This document shows positions 21,310 to 33,358 of a stretch of 64,000 nucleotides of DNA, one piece after another. The position numbers were made by a program, and so were the translations under genes. The stretch comes from Aristolochia californica (Eukaryota; Streptophyta; Magnoliopsida; Piperales; Aristolochiaceae). Positions within the stretch are counted from its first letter, which is position 1; every line of letters begins with the position of its first letter. The notes under the pieces are model-generated. The model was not told the DNA's origin, did not search any database, and saw only the letters and a program-made list of their open reading frames with translations. The stretch spans positions 28,335,208 through 28,399,207 of the forward strand of contig JARWKL010000009.1 in the NCBI GenBank assembly GCA_029961685.1, given 5' to 3'.

Positions 21310-23700
21310 TAGGGGTGGCTTCGAACCGAGCCGGCTTGAGAACAGCTCGAGTTCTGCTCGGTGCCAGCTCGATTTGATTCGTTATCTATTGAGCTCGAGC
21401 CAAGCTTGAGCTCTGAAATCGGCTCGTTTACCTTAACGAGCGGAGCTCTACCGAAGCTAGGTTCGGTTGGTCGGCTAGAGGTGAGTCGGGATCGGGGGAG
21501 CGGGGGGGGGAATTTTTCCTCCCCTCGTCACCGTCGATCCCCTCCTGTCGGCTGTTGTCGCCGCCTTTACCACCGTCAATAGCTACTCGCCGGCCGCCTC
21601 TATGGCCGTCCTTTTGATTTCTTCCTTTCCTCGTCGTTGCCTCTGTTTCCGTCGTCACCGCTTCCATCACCGCCGTCATCCCTGACGACAGGTCCTCCCT
21701 TGCATCGTAACCCCCTTCCCTCTGCGTCATCTCAGCGGAAAACCTGAACTAGTAAGTTCAAGGGAGAAATAATCTCTCCCCTCCCCCACGCGAAGATGAT
21801 TTCGCACATGCGAGATCATAAAGTAAAAAAAAAAAAGAAAATCCTTAAACTCTCCTTCCTCATAGCTCTTGAAAAAAATAAAAAATACACTTTATAGAAA
21901 TAAGTTTCTATGATGTCTCATGTTTTTTAAAACATTTTTCTAATTGAAAATTCTTATTATAAATCATATAATTTTCTAAGTAAGATTTTCCTACCAAGAT
22001 GGGGGTAGAAAACTGTATAGAAATTTTTTGAATAAGTATATAATAGTTGATGTTGTAATACTTTTAGCATGAAGCAATTTTCATTGCAATTTTGTGTTTG
22101 ACATTTTATTTGATTAAAAATTTATCTATAAGTATAATAATATATTAGATTGATTATTAATTTTTATTTATTTCCCTAGAAGAAACAATGAAAGGTCCAT
22201 TTAATTTTCCTAAGAAAATTTTAAAATATTTCTTGTAATTTTCTAATAAGTCACTAATAGTAATAGGATTTTATTTAAAGGTTTTTTTGGGAATATGTAT
22301 CATAAGAAAATATTTCTAATTTTTCCTAGAATATAAATTTTCATCTAGGGGCACTAAGGAGGCCATAGTAAATTTATGACCAGATTCAAAAATTACAAAA
22401 CAAGTTATACAACAATTGGAGTAAAAAAGATTCATATTGGTACATTTTAATCCATTATTGAAATTCAATCCTGAACCTCCCCTATCATTATTTTTTTAAA
22501 ATGTATGCATAATTTTATATATAATTTATTTGAAGCCACCCCTACGTGCGAGATCATAAACAAGGAAAAAAAACTTTTTGTCCCTTCCTCATGGGTATTG
22601 AAGAAATTGAAAAGATATTTTAGTAGAAATACGTTTCTAGAGACTATTAGTGGTTTTTCAATAAATGTTGAAAAAATATTTTTAGTAGAAATATAGGGAC
22701 AATTAGTGCCTCATGTTTTTTGAAAATATTTTTCTAATCATATAATTTTCTAAGTAAGATTTTCTTGCCAAGATGGGGTAGAAAATCGCATAGAAAATTT
22801 TTGAATAAGTATTTGACAATTGATGATATAATCCTTTTAGCATGAGGCAATTTTCATAGCAATTTTGTGTTTGACATTTTATTTGATCAAAAATTTATCG
22901 ATAAGTATAATAATATATTAGATTAATTATTAATTATTATTTATTTCCTTAGAAAAGGTAATAAGAGGTCTATTTAACTTTCCTAAGAAAAATTTAAAAT
23001 ATTTCTTGTAATTTTCTAGTAAGTCTCTAATAGTGATAAGATTTTATTTAAAGAGTTTATAGTTTTTATTTGGGTGATTGTGAATTAATAGTGATATTTC
23101 ATTTAATTATGTTATGTTTGATTATTGTATTGAGTTTATTCATAATGTTATGTATTGTATGAAGTGTTTAAATTATTTTATGGAGTGTATAAACAATTTC
23201 ATGGAGTGTTTATGAAATATATAGACAATTTATGAAGTGTATAAACAATTTCATGGAGTGTTTATAGAATATATAGATAATTTTATGGAGTGATTATGAA
23301 GCGTTTATGCAGGTATTATGTATATAGATTATGCCCAATTTTAAGTAGAGGTCATGCCGAATTTTATATAAGTATTATATACATAGATTATACTCAATTT
23401 TAAGTAGAGGTCATATCCAATCTTATACATGTATTATATATATAGGTTATGCCCAATTTTATGTAGAGGTCATACCCAATTTTATGTAAAATATATGCAT
23501 AATTTTATATATAATTTATTTTATATATATTTTTTGAAAAATTTTAAATGTATGTTGAAGCTCGAGCTCGGCTCGAAACTCGGTTCGAACTCGGTTAAAA
23601 TTTTTGGGCTCGAGTTCGATAACAATTTTAGTTCGAGACGAGGTTCGGCTCGAAGCTCGGCTCGCAGGTTCGGGCTCATCTCGGCTCGATGCTACCCCTA
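21310..23700 (+). mobile_element. hAT-type element, 2391 bp, with imperfect 8-bp target duplication and internal duplication
   Basis: Starts TAGGGGTGGCTTCGAACC and ends GATGCTACCCCTA. Flanks are ATTATTAC (21302-21309) and ATTATCAC (23701-23708), 7 of 8 matching. Inside, a roughly 430-bp AT-rich segment (about 21880-22290) is repeated at about 22620-23060. Between them, GCCACCCCTAC at 22535-22545 looks like an internal copy of the element end. No transposase was found. Confidence 0.75.
23130..23480. repeat. Short tandem repeats in the hAT element
   Basis: Two imperfect arrays: units with TATAAACAATTTCATGGAGTG around 23185-23290, and units of about 60 bp with AGTAGAGGTCAT around 23310-23490. 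AT-rich, non-coding. Confidence 0.6.
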
Positions 23701-25167
23701 ATTATCACATTGCTGTTGTTTCAGGAAGGATTTCCGATTCATTTCAGATCGTATCTATTCTCTGGTTTGAGTCATTAGCAGCAGATTTTTCTGTGTTTCC
23801 TTATTTACTCTGTTGCTGGTTTGAACGTCTCCGTAGCTGGATCAATTCCTGTTATTCAGGTTTCAGCACGTTACTACTGCTTCATATCTCTGTTGCTGTT
23901 GATCCAGCCTGGTATCACGCTTCTACTGCTGCTCGCTCCCTACTACTACTTGCTCCATTCACCTGGTTTATCCTTGACGTGGCTCCCTATGCTGCTGCTT
24001 GCTGCTCTATTTGCCAACCATATATATTGTCGTTGCTGCTCAACTTGCCAATTACAAAGAAGACATTGCATTATCTTCCCATCATTACCATTACTTTGCT
24101 GCTGATGTTTGATGATTGGCTGAGACTCTAAGATTGCATGATCTGTTGCAGTGGATATCTGCCGTTGGATCAGCCTCTGATCCCGGTCTCTTATTTCATC
24201 TTTTACGATATAATTACAGCATAATAAGGAACTCGGTTGAGTGCAGGACAGTAGAAGTGTTTTCATTCTGCTCACACCAATGTGTAGCAGAAGACAGTTC
24301 TAACTCCTAAATCTTGAGAGGTTTAGAAGCAGCATTGAGTTCAGATTACGACAACCACTTTCGGTTCAAGTTATTGTTGGCTGCCTCTTACTCGGTGGCA
24401 GTGTATTACCGAAGCTACTATTGTGTCTTATTGTTTGAGACATTAATATTGAAGACAAAAGCCCTCAATTGATTACCCTCAGTTGGGTATTGCTTAACAT
24501 AATTTTTTTTAAAAGGGTTATTCAAGAATTCAGCTCTATAATGGTTCTTAAAGGCAAGAAGACCATCTCTACATAATAGTTTGAATTACTTCAAAAGGTA
24601 AAGCATCTGATGGCTAGGCCTCCTTAGATAAGGCACCTGCTATTGCTGCTACTTCTATCACAAGTATGGTTTCACCTGCTTCTCCATCTTGGATTATTGA
24701 CTCTGAGGTCTCTGATGATAGGTAATAGTACTCTTTTGAGTTCTACATCTCCCAGCTTGACTGACAAATTTGTTTTATAGCAGATAGATCCCAAACCAAG
24801 GTGCACGGGATGAGGTCTATATTTTCTACACCACCAACCCTCCATTTGAAACACCTCCTTTTTGTTCCTAAGTTTCTATTAAAACTTTTATCCGTCAGTC
24901 AACTCACAAAAAATTTAACCGTTCCCTCACATTTTCTCCCACTTCTTGTGTTCTTTAGGATATGAAGACAAAACAGGTTATTGGTAGAGGTTGTGAAAGA
25001 GAAGGGGGGAGGGGGGTGTCCTTTTGTCTTTATACACCAGCACTAACAACCACAATTAGTGCTCAACATATGGCTCTTTTGTGACACGTAGGTTAGGATA
25101 GGACACCCATCCTTTCAGTCTCTCAAACAAATTACTCCCATATTACAGTCCATTTCTAGTGTAAACT

Positions 25168-26182
25168 TTGAAGATTGTTAAGTTAGTAAACACCAATGTA
25201 GTACTTATTCTCCTCATGGTGAAATCAAAGGTGTTACTCCGTGTTTTTTTAGTTCATACTAATGTATGGGGTCCTATGAACATCTCAAATGTTCCCCATT
25301 CCAAGTACTTCATTATATTTGTGGATGATTTCTCTAGGGCTACATGCTTGTTCTCATTAAAAGAGAGATCAGAAATCTTACCACTCTTTAAGTCTTTTTG
25401 TGCCATGGTATTTACTCAGTTTAATACTACCTTCTAGATCCTTCGCTCAGATAATGCCAAGTAATATCTATCTACAAACTGCCATTCATTTTGCTAGGAA
25501 AAAAACATCATCCACTAAACCTCTTTTGTCTACACACCACAATAAAATTGTGTGGTTGAAAGAAAAAATAGACACCTTCTTGAGTGCTCTACGACATCAT
25601 ATGCATGTGCCTCATTTCTACTAGCCCCATGACATCCTCACAACCTGTTATCATATTAACAGGTTACCTTCTTCGGTGCTTGGTAATCAGACACCATACT
25701 CTCTTCTTTTTCTTGGTGATAAACTGTTCTCTCTTCCTTTGAGAGTTTTTGGGTGTACATGTTTTGTTCATAATAATTCTACCCATACTACTAAATTGGA
25801 TCCCAGGGTTATTAAATGTATTTTTTTTGGGTCATCTTGTATCAAGAAAGGGCATGTATGTTATAATCCATCTCTTCGAAAACTGATTGTTGCGAGTGAT
25901 ATTACATTGTTTGAGGAGCAGCCCTTTTATCCATCCACGGGTACCCCACTTGGGTTTTTTGTAGCAAATGAGCTTCCTAAGCCTATTGTGCCTATTGAGG
26001 ACTCAGCAGTTCATGGCCATATTGGTGTACTTGCCCCTCCACCTGTAGCATTGGCCCTTACTACACCAATGGAGTCTCCAGATCTCTCTGAGGTAAGTTC
26101 TTCTTCTCCACCCCTTATGTTAGGTCCTCCATTTGATACATGGCCGATCATTCTTCGAAAAGAACCTAGGGCCTGCACCTAA
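25168..26182 (+). pseudogene. Copia integrase core and C-terminal region
   Basis: VHTNVWGPMN and YFIIFVDDFSRATCLF (first core Asp), RSDNAK (second Asp region), VVERKN-like Glu in broken frames, then RVFGCTCFVHNNS and CIFFGSSCIKKGHVCYNP of the C-terminal domain. Several in-frame stops and frame changes at 25437-25680. Confidence 0.75.
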
Positions 26183-26339
26183 CCTTCTAGCTCTCACCCC
26201 ATTGCTCGTTTTTTCCACCCATCAATTATCACATCTTACTATCTGTTTCTTGTCTCTATTTCTTCTGTTGCTATTCCTTAATCTTATCACGAGGCCCTAC
26301 AACATCAAGGATGGAAAGAAGCCATGGACAAAGACATGA

Positions 26340-27895
26340 CAACCCTTTATGAGAATCGAACGTGGTTCCTTGTTTCCCTGTCATTTGGAAAAAAAAGTTA
26401 GTGGGCTATAAATGGGTCTTCATTGTCAAACAAAATCTGGATGACACTGTGGCCTGCTTTAAAACCCGACTTGTGGCTAAAGGCTATTCTCAAAGCTATG
26501 GGATTGATTATGATGAAATGTTTTGACAAAATCTGTATTGCACTATGGCCCACCTTAAAGCCCGACTTGTGGCTAAAGACTATACTCAATGTTATGTGAT
26601 TGATTATGTGAAAAAAAAATTCTCTAGTTGCTGAGCTCAAATCGGTATGACTTATATTATCTCTCGTTGCTAATTCTCAATGGTTTATCTTTCAACTAGA
26701 TGTAAAGAATGACTTCCTAAATGGCGATATTAAGGATGAAATTTATATGAAACAACCACCAGGATATGTGGTTGAGGGGGAGTTGGTGTCGCCTTTAAAA
26801 ATTATTATATAGTCTGAAACAATCTCCATGGGCTTGGTTTCACAAGTTTAGTTAAACAATGATTCAATTCGGGTTCAAGAGGTGCTCTGTGCACCATTCC
26901 TTGTCGAGCATACTGAGAAATGTGTCGTACTACATGTTGTGAACGTGGATGATATTATTTTGACGAGTAGTGATACTGATAGTATCAGTCAAGTAAAAAA
27001 TAAGACATGCAATGAATTCAAAATGAAAGACTTGAGACACCTTAAGTACTTTCTCGGTATTGATGTTCTTCAATCCAAACATGGTATTATCTTCTCACAA
27101 AGAAAATATGTTTTTGACTTGCTTGAAGAAACAAGAATGATGGGATGTCACCATGCTCACACCCCTATGGAGACACATTCAAAACTATGTACTAGCTCGA
27201 GAGAAGAAGTTGATATGGGAAAGTACAAGAGGCTAGTTGGCAAACTTATGTATCTCACTATGACTAGACCAGATATTTCTTTTGCAATCAGTGTGGTTAG
27301 TCAGTATATGCATAAAGTTCAGATGTCTCATTGGAAAACATTGGAAAGGATTATCAAGTACTTGAAAAAGGCACCAGGACAAGGTCTCTTATATAGGTGT
27401 CATGGTCATTTCAATATTGAAAGTTATGTCGATGTGGATTGGGCTGGATCACATATGATAGAAAATCTACCTCAGGATATTGTACTCTAGTTGGAGGCAA
27501 CTTTTTTACATGGAGTAAAAAAAAAAATTGTAGTTGCAAGGTTCAGTGCAAAAGAAAAATACAGAGTTATGCCACATGCGGTACGTTAACTTCTATGGAT
27601 TAAAGCTCTTATAGCAGAATTGGGATTCCATAAAGAAGACCCTATGGAACTCTATTGTGACAATCAAGCTACGATCTATATTGCCTCCAACCCAGTTTTT
27701 CATAAAATAACTAAGCATATCGAGGTGGACTGTCACTTTGTGAGAGAAAAGTTGCAAGCAGGAATCATAAGTTTTAAACATGTCTCAACTCATAGACAAC
27801 TTACTGATATATTCACAAATTCAGTAACCTCCAAAGTTCTCTCCACTGCATGTACCAAACTGGAGATGTACAATGTTTTTTCACCACCAACTTGA
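26340..27895 (+). pseudogene. Copia RT and RNase H, multiply broken
   Basis: RT begins near 26400 (GYKWVF-like) and contains a local duplication of about 100 bp (26425-26515 and 26525-26610, both with CCCGACTTGTGGCTAAAG). The active-site region reads VNVDDIILTSSD instead of YVDD. Downstream come LKYFLGIDVLQS, GKLMYLTMTRPDISFA and RNase H words YCDNQATIYIASNPVFH and IEVDCHFVREKL. Two stops separate the domains. Confidence 0.8.
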
Positions 27896-27902
27896 GGGGG
27901 AG

Positions 27903-28203
27903 TGTTGAAAATATATAGACAAGCTTAGGTGTTATTATTGTAAATATCTTATATTTTTTAATCTCTTCTTCACTCTTTCTAAGGCGAAAGTTATGCTAGG
28001 AATTTATGTACTCTTGATATCTATAAATAAATATTAAGGGGGTGGGTTTGGAGATATGTCCACAACCCTAATTCTCCCTTCAATTCTCTCCTCTACCTTC
28101 TCACCAATCTCCTCTCTCACAATCGACCTTTGTCTTATTCTTTATCTCTTCTCTTTTTCTTTCTTCTTTTCCTTCTTATTCTTCCTGCTCTCTTCCGTTA
28201 AAA
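27903..28203 (+). repeat. Copia LTR, family C (3' LTR, truncated)
   Basis: TGTTGAAAATATATAGAC directly after a polypurine tract. Also at 35857-36174, 47227-47563, 61782-62099 and truncated at 19985-20180 (minus). It is joined abruptly to the AAA-ATPase promoter sequence near 28204. Confidence 0.85.
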
Positions 28204-28230
28204 GACTTACTCTTATAAAAACTGGAAGAT

Positions 28231-28511
28231 AGGACACTTATTCTTATAAAAACATTAAAAGACTTATGTCAACTGTAGTCAACATCTTCTCAGCCGCCTA
28301 TGTAGACTTACTGGCTTTCAATTTCCATGCAACTCGGTGGGATTTCTATCACACGAAGACATGGAGTCGAGTCGCTGTGCGTCAGGTGACGAGGTGTCGA
28401 TGATGTAATGAGCACTGGCAAAACCAAAGGACCCGTCAGGTCTTCAACGTTTTTAATCTTTATATAGAAGGAGATTGTGACGAAGACTATCAAATTATCG
28501 GGAGGAAGAAG
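28231..28511 (+). promoter_or_regulatory. AAA-ATPase promoter, paralogous copy in front of a truncated gene
   Basis: Closely matches 45041-45321 upstream of the intact AAA-ATPase gene: AGGACACTTATTCTTATAAA, CCTATGTAGACTTACTGGC, GACCCGTCAGGTCTTCA and a TATA box (TTTATATAG, 28459-28467), then GGGAGGAAGAAG before the ATG at 28512. Confidence 0.75.
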
Positions 28512-28570
28512 ATGGCAATGGACGCAGTGGGATGGGGCAGCTTGGGCTCTGCTGCAGCAAGTTTAATGTT
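28512..28570 (+). pseudogene. AAA-ATPase paralogue, first 19 codons only
   Basis: Encodes MAMDAVGWGSLGSAAASLM, matching the N-terminus of the intact gene at 45322 (MAMDAMGWSSLGSAAASLM). It is cut by the terminus of a Mutator-like element at 28571. The rest of the gene is not found downstream of that element. Confidence 0.85.
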
Positions 28571-30267
28571 GGGAATTTCCTTTAAATACCTATTTAAAAT
28601 AAAATATTTTTAAAAATACCGACTTCATCAAAATATTTCTAAAATTACCCACTTTGACAGGTCAAATACCTATGTGTGCAATCAAAAGCATCACGTAAAC
28701 TTTAATTGCTTATGTTTCGCCATGTCATTAGTATAGTAAACATAGATCGACACGTTGTCTGCCACATCATTATTTTACCATGTCATCTGCCACATAAACT
28801 GCCATGTCTTTAAAAGAAAAAATTGAATAATTTTTTTTAAAAAAATAAAAAAATCAGATACATTTTTTATTACCTAATATCTACAATATTGGACATTTCT
28901 CTTTGGGAAAAGTAATAAATTTTATGTCTCGAAGCCTAAAAATTATTTTAGAATTTAAAAATATAATTTATTTGTATAATTTTTATCACATTATTTAAAA
29001 AATAATAAATTATTAAAAATATATATTAGTTAATTAAAAATCTTACAACACCTTTTATTATCAATTAAAAATATTTATTAACTAAAAAAATGAAAATTTT
29101 ACTTGAGTTTAAAAAATAAATGTACTGGTACACTTGTTATTACCTTATATTTAAAATAATAAGTTATAAAAAATATTACTCTTACCATTTTAACACCATT
29201 TTATTATCGATTTAAAAATTATTTTAATAAAAAAATTTGAAAATTTTAGTTTTGAGTTTAAAAATCAAATTTATCAATACATTTTTTCAAATTTATTATT
29301 ACCTTATATTTAAAATAATTTAAAATAAAATAAATATATAATTAATTAAAAAATCTTACTCTTACTAATTTAACATATTTTATTATCGATTTAAAATATT
29401 TTTTAATTTTTTATTTGAGAGGGGGGTGTCGAGGGCGAGGTCTGAGGCCGAGCGGTGGGGAGCGGTGACAGCAGGCACTGCGAGAGGGGAGAGGAGAGGA
29501 GGCCGAGAATGAGCGACGACAGCGAAAGGAGAGAGGGCGAGACCGAGCGGCGGTGAGAGAGCGAGAGGAGAGGGGGAAAGAGGAGAGGAGAGGGGAGGAG
29601 AGGAGAGGAGGTCGAGGCCAAGCGACGACAACGAGAGGACAGAGGGCAAGGCCAGAGAAGGCCGAGTGGTGGCGAGAGGGTGAGAGGAGAGGGGGCGAGA
29701 GGAGAGGAGAGGAGGCCGAGGCCGAGCGGCGACGAGAGGGTGAGAGGAGAGGAGGTCAACGCCAAGCGGCGGCGAGAGGACGAGAGGAGAGGGGGCAAGA
29801 GGAGAGGAGAGGAGGTCGAGGCCGAGGCCAAGCCGCGGTGAGAGGGCGAGAGGAGAGGGGGCTAGAGGAGAGGAGAGGAGGCCGAGGCCGAGCAGCGGCG
29901 AGAGGGCGAGAGGAGAGGAGAGGAGAAAGATGAGAGGGGACACATAAGGCATTTAAAATAACTTATTTTGAAAAACAATGCGGTAGAATATGGTGAGGAT
30001 TATTTAATTTTTATTTAATGGCGTGGCAGCTTATGTGGCAGATGACGTGGTAAAATAATGATGTGGTAGACGATGTGTCAATCTAAGTTCACTGCAGTGA
30101 TGACGTGTTGACACATAAGCAGTCAAAGCTTACATGTCACTTTTGACTGCACAAATAGGCATTTGACCGGTCAAAGTTGGGTAGTTTTAGAAATATTTTG
30201 ATGACGTCGGTGTTTTTTAAAATATTTTATTTTAAAAGGGTATTTAAGGGAAATAAATTATTTTCCC
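28571..30267 (+). mobile_element. Mutator-like non-autonomous element with about 250-bp terminal inverted repeats
   Basis: The left end starts GGGAATTTCCTTTAAATACC. The complement of the right end starts GGGAAAATAATTTATTTCCC and then follows the left end closely (ATCAAAATATTTCTAAAA, GACACRTCGTCTRCCACATC). TIRs are about 28571-28820 and 30010-30267. The interior is an AT-rich arm and a GA-rich minisatellite, with no transposase. No matching 9-bp target duplication at the two ends because the right side is joined to an inverted partial copy. Confidence 0.7.
29417..29940. repeat. GA-rich minisatellite
   Basis: Repeats of GAGGAGAGGAGGCCGAGGCC and GAGCGGCGGCGAGAGGGCGA, in units of about 50-65 bp. 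Its complement appears at 30268-30755. Long open frames on both strands here are artefacts of the low-complexity sequence and are not annotated as genes. Confidence 0.85.
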
Positions 30268-31488
30268 TCCTCTGGCCTTGCCCTCTCTCCTCTCGTTGTC
30301 GTCGCTTGGCCTCGACCTCCTCTCCTCTCCTCTCGCCCTCTCACCCCCGCTCGGCCTTGGCCTCCTCTCCTCTCCTCTCGCCCCCTCTCACCCTCTCGCC
30401 GCTACTTGGCCTTGGCCTCCTCTTCTCTCCTCTCCTCTCGCCCTCTCGTCGCCGCTCGGTCTTGACCTCCTCTTCTCTACTCTCGCCCTCTCGCCGCCGC
30501 TTGGCCTAGGCCTCCTCTCCTCTCCTCTCACCCTCTCATCACCACTCGGCCTCGACCTCCTCTCGCCTTGCCCTCTCTCCTCTTGTTGTCATCGCTTGGC
30601 CTCGACCTCCTCTCCTCTTGCCCCCTCTCCTCTCGCCCTCTCTCCTCTCGCTGTCGTCGCTCAACCTTGGCCTCTTCTCCTCTCCTCTCCCCTCTCGTAG
30701 TGCCTGCTGCTGTCGCTCCCCACTGCTCGGCCTCGACCTCGCCCTTGACGCCCCTTCTCAATTAAAAAATTAAAAAATATTTTAAATCGATAATAAAATA
30801 TGTTAAATTAATAAGAGTAATATTTTTTAATCAATTATATATTTATTTTATTTTTAATTATTCTAAATATAAGGTAATAATAAATTTGAAAAAAACGTAT
30901 TGATAAATTTGATTTTTAAACTCAAAACTAAAATTTTCAAAATTTTTATTAAAATAATTTTTAAATCGATAATAAAAAGGTGTTAAAATGGTAAGAGTAA
31001 GATTTTTTATAACTTATTATTTTAAATATAAGGTAATAAAAAGTGTACCGGTACATTTATTTTTTAAACTCAAGTAAAATTTTCATAATTTTTCAGTTAA
31101 TAAATATTTTTAATTGATAATAAAAGGTGTTGTAAGATTTTTAATTAACTAATATATATTTTTTATAATTTATTATTTTGTAAATAATGTGATAAAAATT
31201 ATACAAATAAATTGTATTTTTAAACTCTAAAATAATTTTTAGGCTTCGAGACATAAAATTGATTACTTTTCCCAAAGATAAATGTCCAATATCGTAGATA
31301 TTAGGTAATAAAAAATATATCTGATTTTTTTATTTTTTGAAAAAAAATTATTCAATTTTTTTATTTAATGATGTGGCAGATGACGTGGTAAAATAATGGT
31401 GTGGCAGATGACTTGTCGATCTATGTTTACTGCACTGATGACGTGGTGACACATAAACAGTCAAAGCTTACGTGTCGCTTTTGACTGC

Positions 31489-32340
31489 ACAACCTCTGTC
31501 GTAAAGCCTCTCGGCCTCCATCTCTTCTCCCTCTCGGCATACCGTTGGAGCTCCGCCTCCATTGTCATTGCCTACTGACCCACCGTTGTCTCCCGCTATT
31601 ATCGACGCCGTGAGGAAGATGACTCTGGTTTAATTTTTCCTAAGTTAGGAAAAATTAAACCAACGTCATAACTTCATTATATTTATTTTGTAAAATAATC
31701 CATATTTTTTTATTTATAAAATAATTATTTTTATTTATTTAGAATATTCATTTTGTAGTTACTGTATTAAATTAGTGATTTAATAGTCACAATTAAAATA
31801 TGTTTAAAGTAAACATCTGATATATTGTTTTGGTTTAATTATTCCATTGCTATAATTAATTAAAACAATGGTTTAAAATTTATTGGTAATATATTATTAA
31901 TTAATAATACGTAAAAATTAAAATTATGTCATTGATAAAATAATTTATTTATTTATTATATTTATTTTTTATTACTGTATTAAATTAGTATTTTTAATGT
32001 TAAAATATATTTTATGTTATAAAAAATAATTTATTTATTTATTATATTTGTTGTTATTTTACTTTTATTTTTATTTTTTATAATTGATTCTAGTCACACG
32101 TAATTATTATATTAATTTATAATAAAATTTAATCAATAAGTAATATAATATAGTCTTTTATTAATTAGATTATTAATATATTTTAATCCAATATATTAAA
32201 TCACTTATAACTATAGTAACCATGTTTATTTTAATTAATTATCTTTTTAGTTATATATTCTTTTTAAGTATATTATAAAATTTTAAATATTCTCTTATTT
32301 ATATCATAATTTTTATTTTGGAACATTCACTTAAACTTGG
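31489..32340 (+). mobile_element. Harbinger derivative, 5' truncated by the foldback
   Basis: Starts in a CT-rich leader (CTCTCGGCCTCCATCTCTTC) joined to the truncated Mutator TIR. It continues with a sequence also at 44310-44785 (GGAGCTCCGCCTCC, CCACCGTTGTCTCCCGCTAT), the hairpin at 31626-31662 and the AT-rich subterminal region. No coding sequence. Confidence 0.6.
31626..31662. repeat. Perfect 18-bp inverted repeat with 1-nt centre
   Basis: TGGTTTAATTTTTCCTAA, then G, then its exact reverse complement. It lies at the junction between GC-rich leader and AT-rich tail. The homologous site at 44476-44522 has longer, also perfect arms. Confidence 0.9.
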
Positions 32341-32570
32341 TTTTTTCCCATTTTACTGGCTTCCATTTCGATGCAAATCGGTGGGATTTAAAGACATATT
32401 TTATCACACGAAGACTTGGAGTGGAGTCGTTCTGTGTCACAGTGATGAGGTGTCGATGATGTAATGAACACACGCAAAACTGAAGGACCCGTCAGGTCTT
32501 CAACGTTTTTAATCTTTATATAGAAGGAGATTGCGACAAAGACCATCAAATTATCGGGAGGAAGAAGAAC
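32341..32570 (+). promoter_or_regulatory. Orphan copy of the AAA-ATPase promoter
   Basis: Matches 45122-45321: ACTGGCTTCCATTTCGATG, TATCACACGAAGACTTGGAG, GACCCGTCAGGTCTTCAACG, TATA box TTTATATAG (32514-32522) and GGGAGGAAGAAG, but then runs into AT-rich sequence instead of an ATG. It is followed at 32613-32690 by the AGGACACTTATTC spacer that in the intact locus separates two promoter copies. Confidence 0.75.
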
Positions 32571-32692
32571 TAAATATTAAAAAAAAATGTTTTTTTTATA
32601 CAATTTCCTAGGAAGGACACTTATTCTTATAAAAACATTAAAAGACTTACGTCAACTGTCGTCAACATCTTCTCAGCTGCCTATGTAGACTT

Positions 32693-33326
32693 GGGGGGGT
32701 TAGTACACAATGACGTGGAATGAATTCCCCCCCGCATTACTTAGGTCATCACAAATAAGGTGTTAGTGTAAAAAGACTTGAATTCAAGTGAGATTATACC
32801 ATTTAATCTGCCTAGACAAAAACGGAGGAAAGTTGATTCCTACCTTTATTGCGAATCATCCACTTTCCTCGCGTGACGCGCGTTGCTTCTTTCCCCCACC
32901 CGAAAGAAAAAAATTATCCTCATTTGCTATTCTCCTCTCCCTCTCCCTCAGCCTTCGTCTCCCGATGATTTTTTTCGCCCCATTTCTTCCCCTCGTCTTC
33001 GCTCTCTCTGCTTTCTCTCGTTTTCGCTCTCTGCTTTCTCCATTCGCCCCAACTTCATTTATCTCGTCTCTCTCGCTGTGCAATACCTAGGGTTTCTGCC
33101 ATCAGCATCAGCGATTCGTGGGATTTTAGGGTTCTTACCGAGTCTATGATGCTTCGGAGAACGGATTGGGACAGGAACCTCGTCGGTGCAGAGCAACGGA
33201 GAGACATTTGTTGTCGTGAGGTTGATCTTCATGCCGTAACAGAATTTCGGGGTGATTTCGAAGGTCTCGGAACCACCTGGGAAATCCAAAATCGAAGGTC
33301 TCGGAGCCGCAGGGCTCTTCGACGAT

Positions 33327-33358
<32 letters not shown>

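Larger units (their letters stand above)
23701..28203 (+). mobile_element. 5'-truncated Ty1/copia element with 3' LTR C
   Basis: The order is leader-like sequence (23709-24500, words shared with 39390-40150), degenerate gag/protease region (24500-25160), integrase (25168-26090), RT (26340-26880), RNase H (26882-27895), polypurine tract ACTTGAGGGGGAG (27890-27902) and LTR C (27903-28203, truncated at its end). The int-RT-RH order is copia. Stops and frameshifts in every domain. Its left flank is the hAT element, which inserted into this element. Confidence 0.8.
28571..31488. repeat. Large foldback: inverted repeat arms of about 1.2-1.3 kb
   Basis: 30268-31488 is the reverse complement of roughly the left half of the Mutator-like element: CT-rich block (30268-30755), AT-rich arm (30760-31340) and a truncated TIR (about 31345-31488). 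Arms therefore pair 28600-29940 with 30268-31488, with the right TIR as spacer. Such a structure can form a hairpin over a kilobase long. Confidence 0.75.

Noticed and set aside
29383..29952. Long open frames on both strands (up to 189 codons)
   Set aside because: They are translations of the GA-rich minisatellite; all frames stay open because the repeat lacks stops. The mirrored block at 30177-30765 behaves the same way.
28571..30267. Target duplication for the Mutator-like element
   Set aside because: TTTAATGTT on the left and TCCTCTGGC on the right do not match, because the right side is joined to the inverted copy.
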